Positions 16,336 through 26,130 of a stretch of 64,000 nucleotides of DNA are shown piece after piece. The position numbers and the translations under genes are program-made. How positions within the stretch are numbered: the first letter of the stretch is position 1; each line of letters opens with the position of its first letter. Below the pieces are notes generated by a model, which did no database searches, had not been told where the DNA came from, and saw nothing but the letters and a program-made list of their open reading frames with translations. The stretch is from positions 2,036,001 to 2,100,000 of the forward strand of contig NZ_CP036275.1 of assembly GCF_007747795.1 (NCBI RefSeq), read 5' to 3'. Source of the DNA: Maioricimonas rarisocia. Its GTDB lineage: Bacteria > Planctomycetota > Planctomycetia > Planctomycetales > Planctomycetaceae.

Positions 16336-16961
16336 ACTGCCCGCCGATCTGTGTGCTGGCGTTCGGTGCCCATCAATTGCCGGGTGCGGCGACGGACGTT
16401 TTCTCGGGCACCCCACCATTTCTTCAGCAGCCATTTCGATGGCTGCGACTGCCATGTCTTGAACATGCACTTGGTCGGCCGGGAGGCAGACAGGCCTTCG
16501 ACGCAATCGAAGTGACGCTGCAGTGTCTCACGCCACCAGTCGCTCGACTGCACTGTGCAGTGGGCGTTCTGGCCGTTGGGAAGCACGCATCGGGCCGGTG
16601 CCGTGGCGATGTTGAAGATCGCCCGGTCGGAAATGCTCCGGATCTCGGCGAGCACGTCGTCGACGTCATCTTCGGGGACGTGTTCCATCACATCGGTGTT
16701 GATAACCAGATCGGCATGCTGCACAGGCAGCGTGTCGATGCCGGCGATTGCGGGGTCGTAGCGTAAGACCTGCACGTCCTCGTCGTACTGCAGCATGTCG
16801 ACAAGCCGGCTCTGTCCGCAGCCGTAGTCGAGGATCGAGCCGGGGCGGAGTTCGAGCACTTCCGGAAGGATCCGCGCAATCAGCTTCTCGGACGAGCATC
16901 CGTAGATGCCGGTCTGATGCAGCACCTGATACTGCCGTATGAACTCGTCGTTTCGCACCAT
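16332..16961 (-). CDS. SAM-dependent methyltransferase (class I)
   Basis: This 209-aa Rossmann methyltransferase has motif I ILDYGCGQSRL (about 43-53), an acidic ribose-binding residue after strand 2 (RYDP, 67-70), and LVINTDVMEHVPEDDV (about 85-100), the post-motif helix of small-molecule methyltransferases. The C-terminal part, CTVQSSDWWRETLQRHF followed by KCMFKTW, is specific to a subgroup found in polysaccharide loci, and is echoed in the N-terminal half of the next gene upstream (17015-18325). The start is ATG 16961, 53 bp after that gene. It probably O- or N-methylates a sugar or lipid intermediate. Confidence 0.85.
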   Translation of the reverse strand: MVRNDEFIRQYQVLHQTGIYGCSSEKLIARILPEVLELRPGSILDYGCGQSRLVDMLQYDEDVQVLRYDPAIAGIDTLPVQHADLVINTDVMEHVPEDDVDDVLAEIRSISDRAIFNIATAPARCVLPNGQNAHCTVQSSDWWRETLQRHFDCVEGLSASRPTKCMFKTWQSQPSKWLLKKWWGARENVRRRTRQLMGTERQHTDRRAV

Positions 16962-17014
16962 GGTTGCGGGTTTCTCCCTGCTGCACCGGGCGAGAGCGCC
17001 GGTGGACCGGATGG

Positions 17015-18325
17015 TCAGTCAACAGCCCGGAAAGTTGCTTTCAGGTTTGGCTTGATGTCCCATGCGATGTGTTCCGTCTTCAGACGATGGCGCTCCATGA
17101 GCGTCTTCAGTGCTTTCCTGCCGAACATCGCGATGTGCTCGGGCGGCTTCAGGCTGTGCCAATCGAGGACGTTTCGGGGAACGCGGAAGTGGTGGAGGTG
17201 GGGCGTCGTCACGTAGAGCAGACCTCCGGGAGCGAGCAGTCGCCGCACGGCCTGCATGAAGCGATCCGGCTGGGGGACGTGCTCGATCACTTCGGTGCAG
17301 AAGATCAGATCGAACTGCTCTCCCAGTTCGGCGAATTCGTTCGGAGTTCCCTGCAGGAACCGATTGTGGGGGAACAGCTGCAGTGCCTGGCGAACGCTCT
17401 CTGCGTCGAGGTCGATGCCGGTGGCGTCGAAGCCCTTCAGCCGTGCGGCTTCGACAGCACTGCCGATGCTGCAGCCGATGTCGAGGAAGCGCTTTCCGGA
17501 CACCTGGCGCCGAAGGCGGGAGATCCGTCGACCGGCCCGCCGCAGCTTGCCGTCGGCTTTACGGGCGTACTTGCTGTTGCGGGGATGGGAGCGGTAGAAC
17601 TCGACCAGTTCCGCATCGGTCGGCATGGGGTCGGTGAAGACGAGTCCGCAGTCGGTGCATCGCCAGAAGTCGAAGCCGACCTTCTGACCGACAAACGTCG
17701 CTCCACCGGTGACGCAGGCGGGACAGGTGGTGATGGCGTCGGCATCGGGAGTGGCCGAATCGCGTGTGGTTGCCGGCTCTGCGGATGGACGTGCGTCGCT
17801 GCTGCCGCGGCGCATCAGCCGCTGCCACGAACGCCAGGTGCCGATCGGTCCCCGCTCGGGCCAGGTCCGGAAGATTGCGAAGCGGGCGGAAAGCGGGCTG
17901 CGGACGTGAAGCTTGCCGAAGTGTTCCTCGAGCTTGCACTTCCACCAGTCGCACGATCGGATCGTTCGATGAGGCGTGTCGGCGTCGGTCGGGGCCGTGT
18001 CCACGACGATCACCGCGTGCGTTGCACGCCGGGCCAGTGCGGCAAGGACGGTCCCGAGACGTTCCGGGGGGATCTTCGACAGGGCGTCGTGGCTGACGAG
18101 CAGGTCGGCATCGGGCATCGATGGGCTGCCTGCCGATGAGGAAGCGTCGTCGATCAGCTGGACCCGACAGGACCGCGCCAGGTAACTGCGGAGGTGGAGG
18201 GCCTGGCCGTGCAGGAGGACGCTTGACGGAGACTGTTCGTAGACGTCTGGCAGGATGTGCGAGAGCGACAGCGGGGCCCGCGTCGATTCGGCTGTCAGTT
18301 GAGTTTCTGCCATCGTGTCATCCAT
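17015..18325 (-). CDS. Fused double methyltransferase with zinc-ribbon linker
   Basis: This 436-aa protein has two halves. Residues about 1-175 look like a methyltransferase that has lost motif I, yet keep the tail DWWKCKLEEHF ... FRTW seen in the adjacent 16332-16961 enzyme. Residues 201-226 hold two CxxC pairs (C201, C204, C223, C226), likely binding zinc. Residues about 275-436 form an intact class I methyltransferase with FLDIGCSIGSA (280-290), GIDLD (303-307) and LIFCTEVIEHVPQPDRF. The zinc-ribbon plus methyltransferase arrangement occurs in sugar-modifying enzymes. The N-terminal half may be a regulatory or substrate-presenting pseudoenzyme. ATG 18325 or 18313 are both possible. Confidence 0.8.
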   Translation of the reverse strand: MDDTMAETQLTAESTRAPLSLSHILPDVYEQSPSSVLLHGQALHLRSYLARSCRVQLIDDASSSAGSPSMPDADLLVSHDALSKIPPERLGTVLAALARRATHAVIVVDTAPTDADTPHRTIRSCDWWKCKLEEHFGKLHVRSPLSARFAIFRTWPERGPIGTWRSWQRLMRRGSSDARPSAEPATTRDSATPDADAITTCPACVTGGATFVGQKVGFDFWRCTDCGLVFTDPMPTDAELVEFYRSHPRNSKYARKADGKLRRAGRRISRLRRQVSGKRFLDIGCSIGSAVEAARLKGFDATGIDLDAESVRQALQLFPHNRFLQGTPNEFAELGEQFDLIFCTEVIEHVPQPDRFMQAVRRLLAPGGLLYVTTPHLHHFRVPRNVLDWHSLKPPEHIAMFGRKALKTLMERHRLKTEHIAWDIKPNLKATFRAVD

Positions 18326-18426
18326 GACGTTTACGAACGCCGTCTATGGCGTGGGACCCGTTGAAAGGCCGCTGTCACCCGGGCGGTACGACCTGACTTC
18401 AGGAGGCCCGGGCCTGCAATTCCCTG

Positions 18427-19248
18427 TTACGCGACTCGTCTCTCGGCTGTTGGCGGCAATCTCCAGTCTGCGTAGTTGTATCCCAGCCAGTTGGTCAGTC
18501 CCGTCTGGCACCTTGCGGTCAGGTACTCCCGGTCCGCCGGTGTGTACCAGTCGAACGCGTTCCGGCTGGTCTGGCGAACGACCCGGGCGACGGCGTCGGG
18601 ACGCTCGTGCAGTGCCATCCGGTCTTTGGAGGCTTCTGCCACGATCTGCTCGAATGCCGCAGCCTCGAGATCGGGGAAGTCGAGAAACTGCCAGAGCCGC
18701 TGCAGCGTTTGACGCGGGGACTGCCGGAGTTCTTCGTATCGAAGCAGCAGCAGTCGGCCGTGCCCCAGCCGCTTGATGTCGCGTGTCCAGGCATTGAGAA
18801 ACGCGAAACGCCGCGAGACGGTGATGCGAAAGGGATGGCCGAGCGGCATCCGTTCGCGGAGATAGTCGCTGAACGTGATGTCGAAGCCGGGCAGTTGCCG
18901 TTTCTTCTCGTACTGAGAGACAATCGTCTCACGAAGATCCCGCAGCAGCAGAACGTACCGGGGGAACCGCAGCCAGTCGAGAACGAGTTCCGAGTGCACC
19001 AGCTTGTGCGGAATGTTGTGCGAATGGACGAGCCGGGGCAGTTCGGGATGAATGACGCGGTCCTGCGGCCGGAGGACGAAACGCCTGTCGCCAATGTGCG
19101 CAGGGGCCGGCACGTCGAACGTGCGGCTGAGACCGAGCGCCAGCATGTAACAGAGCCAGTGCGTGCCCGACTGCGGCATCGTCACCAGATGCGCATGGAT
19201 GTGCCGCATTCGCGGCTTCAGCAGTAACAGGCTCCGCCCGAGTGCCAT
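18427..19248 (-). CDS. Sulfotransferase 2, glycan operon
   Basis: This 273-aa protein is of the sulfotransferase superfamily. AHLVTMPQSGTHWLCYML is the 5'-phosphosulfate loop (atypical MPQSGTHW), and RYVLLLRDLRETIVSQYEKK carries the 3'-phosphate-binding Arg/Ser. LLLRYEELRQSPRQTL and the C-terminal substrate side follow. Start ATG 19248 is well supported by GGAGG 7 nt upstream, better than the in-frame start at 19266. Sequence differs clearly from the sulfotransferase at 13184-14056, so the two probably act at different positions or on different acceptors. Gaps to neighbours are 94 and 101 bp, in a run of same-strand genes. Confidence 0.85.
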   Translation of the reverse strand: MALGRSLLLLKPRMRHIHAHLVTMPQSGTHWLCYMLALGLSRTFDVPAPAHIGDRRFVLRPQDRVIHPELPRLVHSHNIPHKLVHSELVLDWLRFPRYVLLLRDLRETIVSQYEKKRQLPGFDITFSDYLRERMPLGHPFRITVSRRFAFLNAWTRDIKRLGHGRLLLLRYEELRQSPRQTLQRLWQFLDFPDLEAAAFEQIVAEASKDRMALHERPDAVARVVRQTSRNAFDWYTPADREYLTARCQTGLTNWLGYNYADWRLPPTAERRVA

Positions 19249-19342
19249 GATGATGCCTCCCCGCACAAAGCGGACAGGGCCGGCTCCTTCGTTCTCTGGT
19301 CAGGATGGAAGCGGTTCGCAGACCGCCGGGACAATCAACGAG

Positions 19343-19963
19343 TCAGGCCAGTCGCAGGCTCTTGAGCAGACTCGAGAACCGGTGACGCTTCTGGCTGCGG
19401 CGGGCGGCTGCCTCGTCGACGACCCAGTTCAGCTGGATCGACCGTCGCACGCCGTCGTAGGGTTTGTGTCCGTGCCAGGCGTTGTCGCGGCAGCGGAACG
19501 CGACGAGCGTGCCGTTGCCAGGCTCGATTTCGTCGACAACGTCTTCGATGTCCTTGCCGGAACCGAGAAACCGCAGGCGGCCTCCTTCGTCCTCCCATTC
19601 CCGATTGAAGTAGATCAGGACGGTGATGAGTTTCGTCTTGCTGTCGAGATGGATCTTGCCGTCTTTCAGGCGGGTCCGGCCACGGACGGTGAGTGTGGGC
19701 GGACGTCCCTCCAGATCGATGCCGAAGTACTCGCCGAAGATGTCACGGACTTCGGGCGAGAGAAGTTCCTGAGCCATTTCGTCGAACGCGGGACCGTAGG
19801 TCAGCGCATCGAGCGGAAAGCTGCCGCCGTGATCGATGTCGGGGAAATCGGCTTCGATCCGGTCCAGTGCTTCGCCGGTGATGAAGTTCGGCACGACACA
19901 GTATTCGAACGGCTCGGTCTTCAGGGGCGTCGACCGCAGCGCTTCGATGTTGAGCAGAGACAT
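19343..19963 (-). CDS. 2-oxoglutarate/Fe(II)-dependent dioxygenase 1
   Basis: This 206-aa enzyme has the double-stranded beta-helix pattern of small 2OG-Fe(II) oxygenases. Iron ligands are visible as HLD in GKIHLDSKTKLITVLIYFN (His and Asp) and the distal His in NAWHGHKPYDG, with the 2OG-binding Arg/Ser in VRRSIQLNW. The intervening strand REWEDEGGRLRFLG is typical of prolyl-hydroxylase-like members. It would hydroxylate, or otherwise oxidise, a C-H bond using O2 and 2-oxoglutarate in the cytoplasm. The substrate is unknown; context suggests a lipid, sugar or peptidyl part of the operon product. The gap from the upstream oxygenase gene is 33 bp. Confidence 0.85.
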   Translation of the reverse strand: MSLLNIEALRSTPLKTEPFEYCVVPNFITGEALDRIEADFPDIDHGGSFPLDALTYGPAFDEMAQELLSPEVRDIFGEYFGIDLEGRPPTLTVRGRTRLKDGKIHLDSKTKLITVLIYFNREWEDEGGRLRFLGSGKDIEDVVDEIEPGNGTLVAFRCRDNAWHGHKPYDGVRRSIQLNWVVDEAAARRSQKRHRFSSLLKSLRLA

Positions 19964-19996
19964 GGTTCCCGGTTCCTGGAGAACGTGTGCGGAGGT

Positions 19997-20638
19997 TTAC
20001 GCAGCGCGGCGCATCGGCAGCTTCCAGTCGGTCTGGAAGGTGACATAGTTGATGAGGATGGACCGCCGCTCGCGGACGATCGGCTTCTTCTCGAAGCCGT
20101 GCCACGTGTCGTCGCCCGGGGCGAACAGGTAACCGTAGTTGTGCCGGAACGGGACCGTTTTGACCCGCTGCAGATCCTCGTTGTACAGGTCGGTCCCCAG
20201 GTTCTCGTTCTCGCCGTACGGATTGACGTACACGAGCATCGACATCAGCTTTTCACGGATGTCCTTGTGCGGCTTGAGCCAGAATCCGGAGCGGTCGGCA
20301 ATGACTTCCAGGCGGAGGTAGGCGTTCCGCAGATCCCGCTGGATGAGGTCGCCGACCAGTTCGTAGGTTTCGGGCTTCATCAGCTCGTCGATCAACTCAC
20401 CCATCGCCGGGAACTCGTCGACGTTGTCCCGTCCGACGTAGCAGCGGAGCTTGCCGTCCTTGCCCCTGCCGCCATTGTCGGCAGCGCGGGTTCCGTCGTA
20501 GGCGCGGGGGCCGTCCGGGATGGGGGTGCCGGTGACCTCATCGAGCATCGACTGAGTGAGCGGTTCGAGAACCTCCCAGTGACGGAACGGCTCTTCGAAC
20601 TGGTTGGTGCGGGTCTGGAGGGCGTGGAGCATGCTCAT
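19997..20638 (-). CDS. 2-oxoglutarate/Fe(II)-dependent dioxygenase 2
   Basis: This 213-aa enzyme is a second small 2OG-Fe(II) oxygenase. Iron ligands are HKD in WLKPHKDIREKLMSMLVYVN and the distal His in DDTWHGFEKK; RRSILINYV supplies the 2OG-binding Arg/Ser. The strand between them contains YGENENLGTDLY, as in hydroxylases acting on sugars or proteins. Its start (ATG 20638) overlaps the stop of the upstream ELM1-like gene by 4 bp (20635-20638), implying coupling. It differs considerably from the oxygenase at 19343-19963, so the pair is not a recent duplication. Substrate unknown. Confidence 0.85.
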   Translation of the reverse strand: MSMLHALQTRTNQFEEPFRHWEVLEPLTQSMLDEVTGTPIPDGPRAYDGTRAADNGGRGKDGKLRCYVGRDNVDEFPAMGELIDELMKPETYELVGDLIQRDLRNAYLRLEVIADRSGFWLKPHKDIREKLMSMLVYVNPYGENENLGTDLYNEDLQRVKTVPFRHNYGYLFAPGDDTWHGFEKKPIVRERRSILINYVTFQTDWKLPMRRAA

Positions 20639-21669
20639 CCTTGAGATAGCCTTTCACGTATGATGTGGGCGACGGCCTCCGTATCGCGGGGAGGCTCGTA
20701 CGACCATGTCTCGAGACGCCCCTCGAACGGGCGGGTGATGCCACGTCGCCGAAAACTATCGTGGAACCGACGGAAGCGTCGCGCACGACGCCGTTCGCTG
20801 AGGTACTCAACCAGGACCGGGCGTCCGGTCGCGGCCGCTTCACTGACCATCGAGACCGAATCGCCGGTCACGACGATGGCGTCAGCAATGGCCAGCGCGG
20901 TCAGATACGGGTTTTCAGACTGGCCGTCCCACACGAAGTGAGCGTTGCCGAACGAGTTGTACAGTCGCTGCCGCAGGGACTGCGGCGTTCGCCGGGAACC
21001 AATGATCGCGAGCCGGGCGCCCGAGGTGCGAACCAGCATGTCCAGCTTGCCCGCCAGCCGGGCGATGTCTTCTTCCGGGAACGAGTAGTACCGGTTCGGT
21101 CCGCCGAGAATGACGCAGACGAGCGGCCGGCCGGGAACGCGAAGCTGCTGGGCGGCGGGGCTCTGAGCGGCTTCTTCGAGGACGCTCTGCGAGACGCGGT
21201 GCAATGCTCCGGCGGTCTCGATGACGTTGCTGCCGCGAACCTGATCGTGTTCGGGGACGACGACCAGATCGAACCGGCTCGGATCGATCGTCGGATCCTG
21301 AATGTGAACGGTGAGGACGTCGTCGCCGAACTTCTGCTTCAGCCACAGAGCGGGGATGACGCTGTGGCGGCCGCAGGAAATGACCAGTTCCGGCGAGGAA
21401 TCGTCGGCGAGCGCCTCGTGATGTCTGATGACGTGCGGCGAGCAGGGAATCGCGTTGAGAGGCAGCCAGCGCCAGGGGGAGCGCAGCCGCGTTTCGATGT
21501 TCAGAAATTCGCGGCCGACAGCGCGGGCCAGACCCTGCATCTGGCTGAGCATCCCGGCGACGCCGATGGAAAGCGTCCAGCAGGGAGGATGGACCCTCGT
21601 CTGCATCGCCGGCGGGGCGATGGGGCGCTCTTCCTTGCGCAGGTCCGACACAGGACTGCCAGTGACCAC
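20635..21669 (-). CDS. ELM1-family (GT-B-like) protein 2, first gene of the operon
   Basis: This 344-aa protein is of the ELM1 family: GVAGMLSQMQGLARAVG, ELVISCGRHSVIPALWLKQ, VHIQDPTIDPSRFDLVVVPEHD, VCVILGGPNRYYSF, LAIIGSRRT and the donor-side ADAIVVTGDSVSMVSEAAATGRPV. It starts at GTG 21669, supported by AAGGAGG 8 nt upstream. The family resembles GT-B glycosyltransferases, but bacterial activity is undefined. As first gene it probably sets operon expression; a weak promoter candidate lies at 21715-21743. The relative at 14103-15143 shares the fold and motifs but not close sequence. Confidence 0.82.
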   Translation of the reverse strand: MVTGSPVSDLRKEERPIAPPAMQTRVHPPCWTLSIGVAGMLSQMQGLARAVGREFLNIETRLRSPWRWLPLNAIPCSPHVIRHHEALADDSSPELVISCGRHSVIPALWLKQKFGDDVLTVHIQDPTIDPSRFDLVVVPEHDQVRGSNVIETAGALHRVSQSVLEEAAQSPAAQQLRVPGRPLVCVILGGPNRYYSFPEEDIARLAGKLDMLVRTSGARLAIIGSRRTPQSLRQRLYNSFGNAHFVWDGQSENPYLTALAIADAIVVTGDSVSMVSEAAATGRPVLVEYLSERRRARRFRRFHDSFRRRGITRPFEGRLETWSYEPPRDTEAVAHIIRERLSQG

Positions 21670-21714
21670 CAGCCTCGCCTCCTTGCTTGCCTGATGCGGT
21701 CGACAAAGCGCGGC

Positions 21715-21743
21715 AAGTTACGGCAGGCGGTATGATGCGTCAA
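21715..21743 (-). promoter_or_regulatory. Candidate promoter of the nine-gene operon
   Basis: On the - strand TTGACG (21743-21738) is followed after 17 bp by TAACTT (21720-21715), about 46 bp before the GTG at 21669. The -35 matches consensus in five of six positions and the -10 is weak. Planctomycete promoter rules are poorly known, so this is a tentative call. Confidence 0.3.
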
Positions 21744-21762
21744 GATCGGTTAACCGAAGCGG

Positions 21763-22959
21763 TCACCTGGGGGAGGCGGGATTCTCGTACCAGATGACGC
21801 CGAGATTGTCCCGCTCCTCGCAGGTGAGCACGTCGAGGTCGCCGTCCTGGTCGAGATCAATCAGTTCGACCAGGTCGAACTTGATCCCCTGCCCGTCTCC
21901 GCTGATGGGGTGGAAGTTCCAACTGCTGTCGGTGAAGGAGTTTCGGTACGCGAGCCAGAAGAGGCCATGTCGCCCCTCCGAATGCTCGCAACTGATGACG
22001 AGGTCCGTGTTCCCGTCCCGGTTGACGTCTCCGATGCCGACTCCCTTGCCGGTTCCAGTGTCGTCTGGCATGGCGATCTCATGCGGCTCCCACTCGTGGC
22101 CATCAGGCGACATCCGCCGGAGGAGGAGCAGCGAATCGCCACGGGCCGGACCGACGATGTCTTTCAGGCCGTCCCCGTCGACGTCACCGAGGGCAAGGAA
22201 CATGATTTCGCGGTCCTCGGCTCCGATGACGTGGCGGTTCCATGTCCCGCCGGCCGGACCGGGGTTCTCCAGCCAGCGCACTCCCCGGTGTCTGCCTTTG
22301 CGGTCGGAGAGGAGGACATCGAGATCGCCGTCGCCGTCCATGTCGTCGGCAATGAGGGACATGATCCAGCCGGCCGGATCAAGCGGATGCCACGTCCATG
22401 CGGCTGCGTCGCGCGGATTCTCCGGCGACTGGAGCCAGCCGACCGAGGCCCCCTGCCCTTTCGAGCCGACGATCAGGTCGATGCCGTTCTGGCCGTCGAC
22501 GTCGAGCGGCAGGCAGAACATCCACTGCTGCTGATCCTGCAGGGCCGGGACGGGGACGGTGGTCCACGCATTCTCATCGAGCCAGTCATCGGCGTCGGTG
22601 GGAGCGAAGTGGAAGTAAACGGTGCGGGTGCGGCCCTCACAGGAGCTGACGACGTCGAGGCGTCCGTCGCCATCGAGATCGGCGAAGACGGCATCTTCGG
22701 GGGACTTGACGTTGCCGACGGTGACGGCCGGCCATTGGTCGCGGACCGTCTCGGCACCGGGATGCAGGTAGGCACGGATGCGGCCACCTTCTTCCCAGCC
22801 AGTGGTGATGTCGAGTCGGCGATCGCCGTTAACGTCCGCGAGTCGGACGCCGTCGGCACCGCGGGAGGAGTTGTCGATCGTGTGCCGGGGCCAGGGAGCG
22901 GGGGGGGCGGCGGCGAATGCGGTGGTGGTGAGGAGGAGCCATGCGGTGAGCGAACGCAT
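21763..22959 (-). CDS. Secreted FG-GAP/VCBS repeat protein
   Basis: This 398-aa protein has an N-terminal signal peptide (residues 1-17, cleavage near AFAAA). About seven beta-propeller blades each carry a calcium-binding D-x-D/N-x-D-G pattern: LADVNGDRRLDI, FADLDGDGRLDVV, PLDVDGQNGIDLI, ADDMDGDGDLDVL, LGDVDGDGLKDIV, IGDVNRDGNTDLV and LIDLDQDGDLDVL. Such integrin-alpha-like propellers are common in planctomycete exported proteins and may bind carbohydrate or protein. No catalytic residues are evident. ATG 22959 has GGAGA upstream. It is separated from the glycan operon by about 90 bp and is probably its own unit. Confidence 0.88.
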   Translation of the reverse strand: MRSLTAWLLLTTTAFAAAPPAPWPRHTIDNSSRGADGVRLADVNGDRRLDITTGWEEGGRIRAYLHPGAETVRDQWPAVTVGNVKSPEDAVFADLDGDGRLDVVSSCEGRTRTVYFHFAPTDADDWLDENAWTTVPVPALQDQQQWMFCLPLDVDGQNGIDLIVGSKGQGASVGWLQSPENPRDAAAWTWHPLDPAGWIMSLIADDMDGDGDLDVLLSDRKGRHRGVRWLENPGPAGGTWNRHVIGAEDREIMFLALGDVDGDGLKDIVGPARGDSLLLLRRMSPDGHEWEPHEIAMPDDTGTGKGVGIGDVNRDGNTDLVISCEHSEGRHGLFWLAYRNSFTDSSWNFHPISGDGQGIKFDLVELIDLDQDGDLDVLTCEERDNLGVIWYENPASPR

Positions 22960-23744
22960 TCGTGGGTCTCCGGGAGGCGGCGGCCGGTTGAGCGACGTTC
23001 AACGTGCCATGTGGAGAGTGGGAGGTCAAGGATGGGGTGGTGCCGTAGGGCCGGCTGTTGCCGGCCGTCGAGAGGCACAGCGGCCGGTTGGAATCAGCCA
23101 CCCGTCCCAAACATGCTCGCCTTGAAGGGGCGAGCATGGCACCCATTCTGGTGGACCAACAAAGAAGACGCCTCCGGCTCGACGATTGAACCGGAGGCGG
23201 GTGTGGCGTCGTTAGCGGTCGAAACCGATTCCAATGGCTGTTCGACCGTGCCTTCGCTCGCGTTGCTCACTCCAGCCACGGCCACCCTGCGTGGGGACGC
23301 GCACGGCTCGCAGAGCCGTGGCACCCTGCTTCGCTGCTCTTTGCCTCTTGCCGGCTACGCCGGCCCCGGTTGGCGAGCAACCGGGGCTACCCGGTGGTGG
23401 GTAAGCATGTCACCCGCCGGGCATCGGCGATCGTCAGGCGATGCATGACCTACAGGTAATTCGGCCGGATGAATCCGGCCCTACTCCAGCCACGGCCACC
23501 CTGCGTGGGGACGCGCACGGCTCGCAGAGCCGTGGCACCCTGGTTCGCTGGTCTCTGCCTCTTGCCGGCTGCGCCGGCCCCGGTTGGCGAGCAACCGGGG
23601 CTACGCGGTACCCGGTTCGGCGTGAGGGCATGGCACCCGTTCTGGTGGTCCAACAAAGAAGACGCCTCCGGCTCGACGATTGAACCGGAGGCGTCGTGTT
23701 GCGGTGTCTGTTGTTCCGGCCGGATGAATCCGGCCCTACCGGGA
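22960..23744. repeat. Intergenic repeat mosaic between FG-GAP gene and acs
   Basis: This 785-bp block has no convincing gene but many hairpin modules: TAGGGCCGGCTGTTGCCGGCC at 23047-23067, CATGCTCGCC/GGCGAGCATG at 23112-23138, GCACGGCTCGCAGAGCCGTGG at 23301-23321 and again at 23515-23535, and CCGG/CCCCGGTTGGCGAGCAACCGGGG at 23351-23390 and 23565-23604. A 65-bp segment at 23135-23199 recurs at 23629-23693 with a few differences and includes the terminator-like stem downstream of acs. Confidence 0.78.
23650..23695 (-). terminator. Terminator-like hairpin downstream of acs
   Basis: On the - strand GACGCCTCCGG pairs with CCGGAGGCGTC (23695-23685 with 23671-23661), followed by TTCTTTGTT, about 50 bp after the acs stop. 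The stem is part of the 65-bp repeat also found at 23135-23199, so the terminator may have been supplied by a dispersed element. Confidence 0.6.
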
Positions 23745-25706
<1,962 letters not shown>

Positions 25707-26130
25707 TGCGATTCCTTCGTCTTCTGTGAGCAGGCGAGCTGACTCCCGACAGGCCGTGAGAGAGCATCGCCGGGTCGGCGGAGCGCAGGCCGATGCACCG
25801 ATCTCCGCACGAACGTGGCGACTATCCGGGCCGTCGACCGTTCCCGCGCGAACGCGGAATGGGATGTTCGTGAGTTAAGCGACAATTGATCCGTCCGACG
25901 ATGCTAAGTCGGAAGCGAAAAGAGTTCAAGCTGGTCGGCCCGGGGGGCCCGGTCGGGGCGGAGTTTGCGTTGCCTGGCCTGCAGAACCGTGCGGAATGGC
26001 CGTCCGCAATGCTTGCGTGACCCGCCCGGTCTGCCCCACCGTCAGCGTTGCAAGGGGCCCGAAACGAACAACGGCCCGCCGAAGCGAGCCGTTGCGAGAG
26101 TCGTTGCAGTCTGAGCAGGGCTTCAGGCCA
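25707..26130. other. Intergenic region between acs and ccsBA
   Basis: This 424-bp gap should hold the acs promoter and the ccsBA terminator. Apart from the terminator-like hairpin at 26062-26093 and a GGTCGGCCCGGGGGGCCCGG palindrome near 25933-25952, I see no repeats from the intergenic families and no gene. Confidence 0.5.
26062..26093 (-). terminator. Terminator candidate downstream of ccsBA
   Basis: On the - strand AACGGC pairs with GCCGTT (26093-26088 with 26075-26070), extended by a CGC/GCG pairing around a TTCG loop, then GTTCGTTTCG. It lies about 40 bp past the ccsBA stop. Confidence 0.5.
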
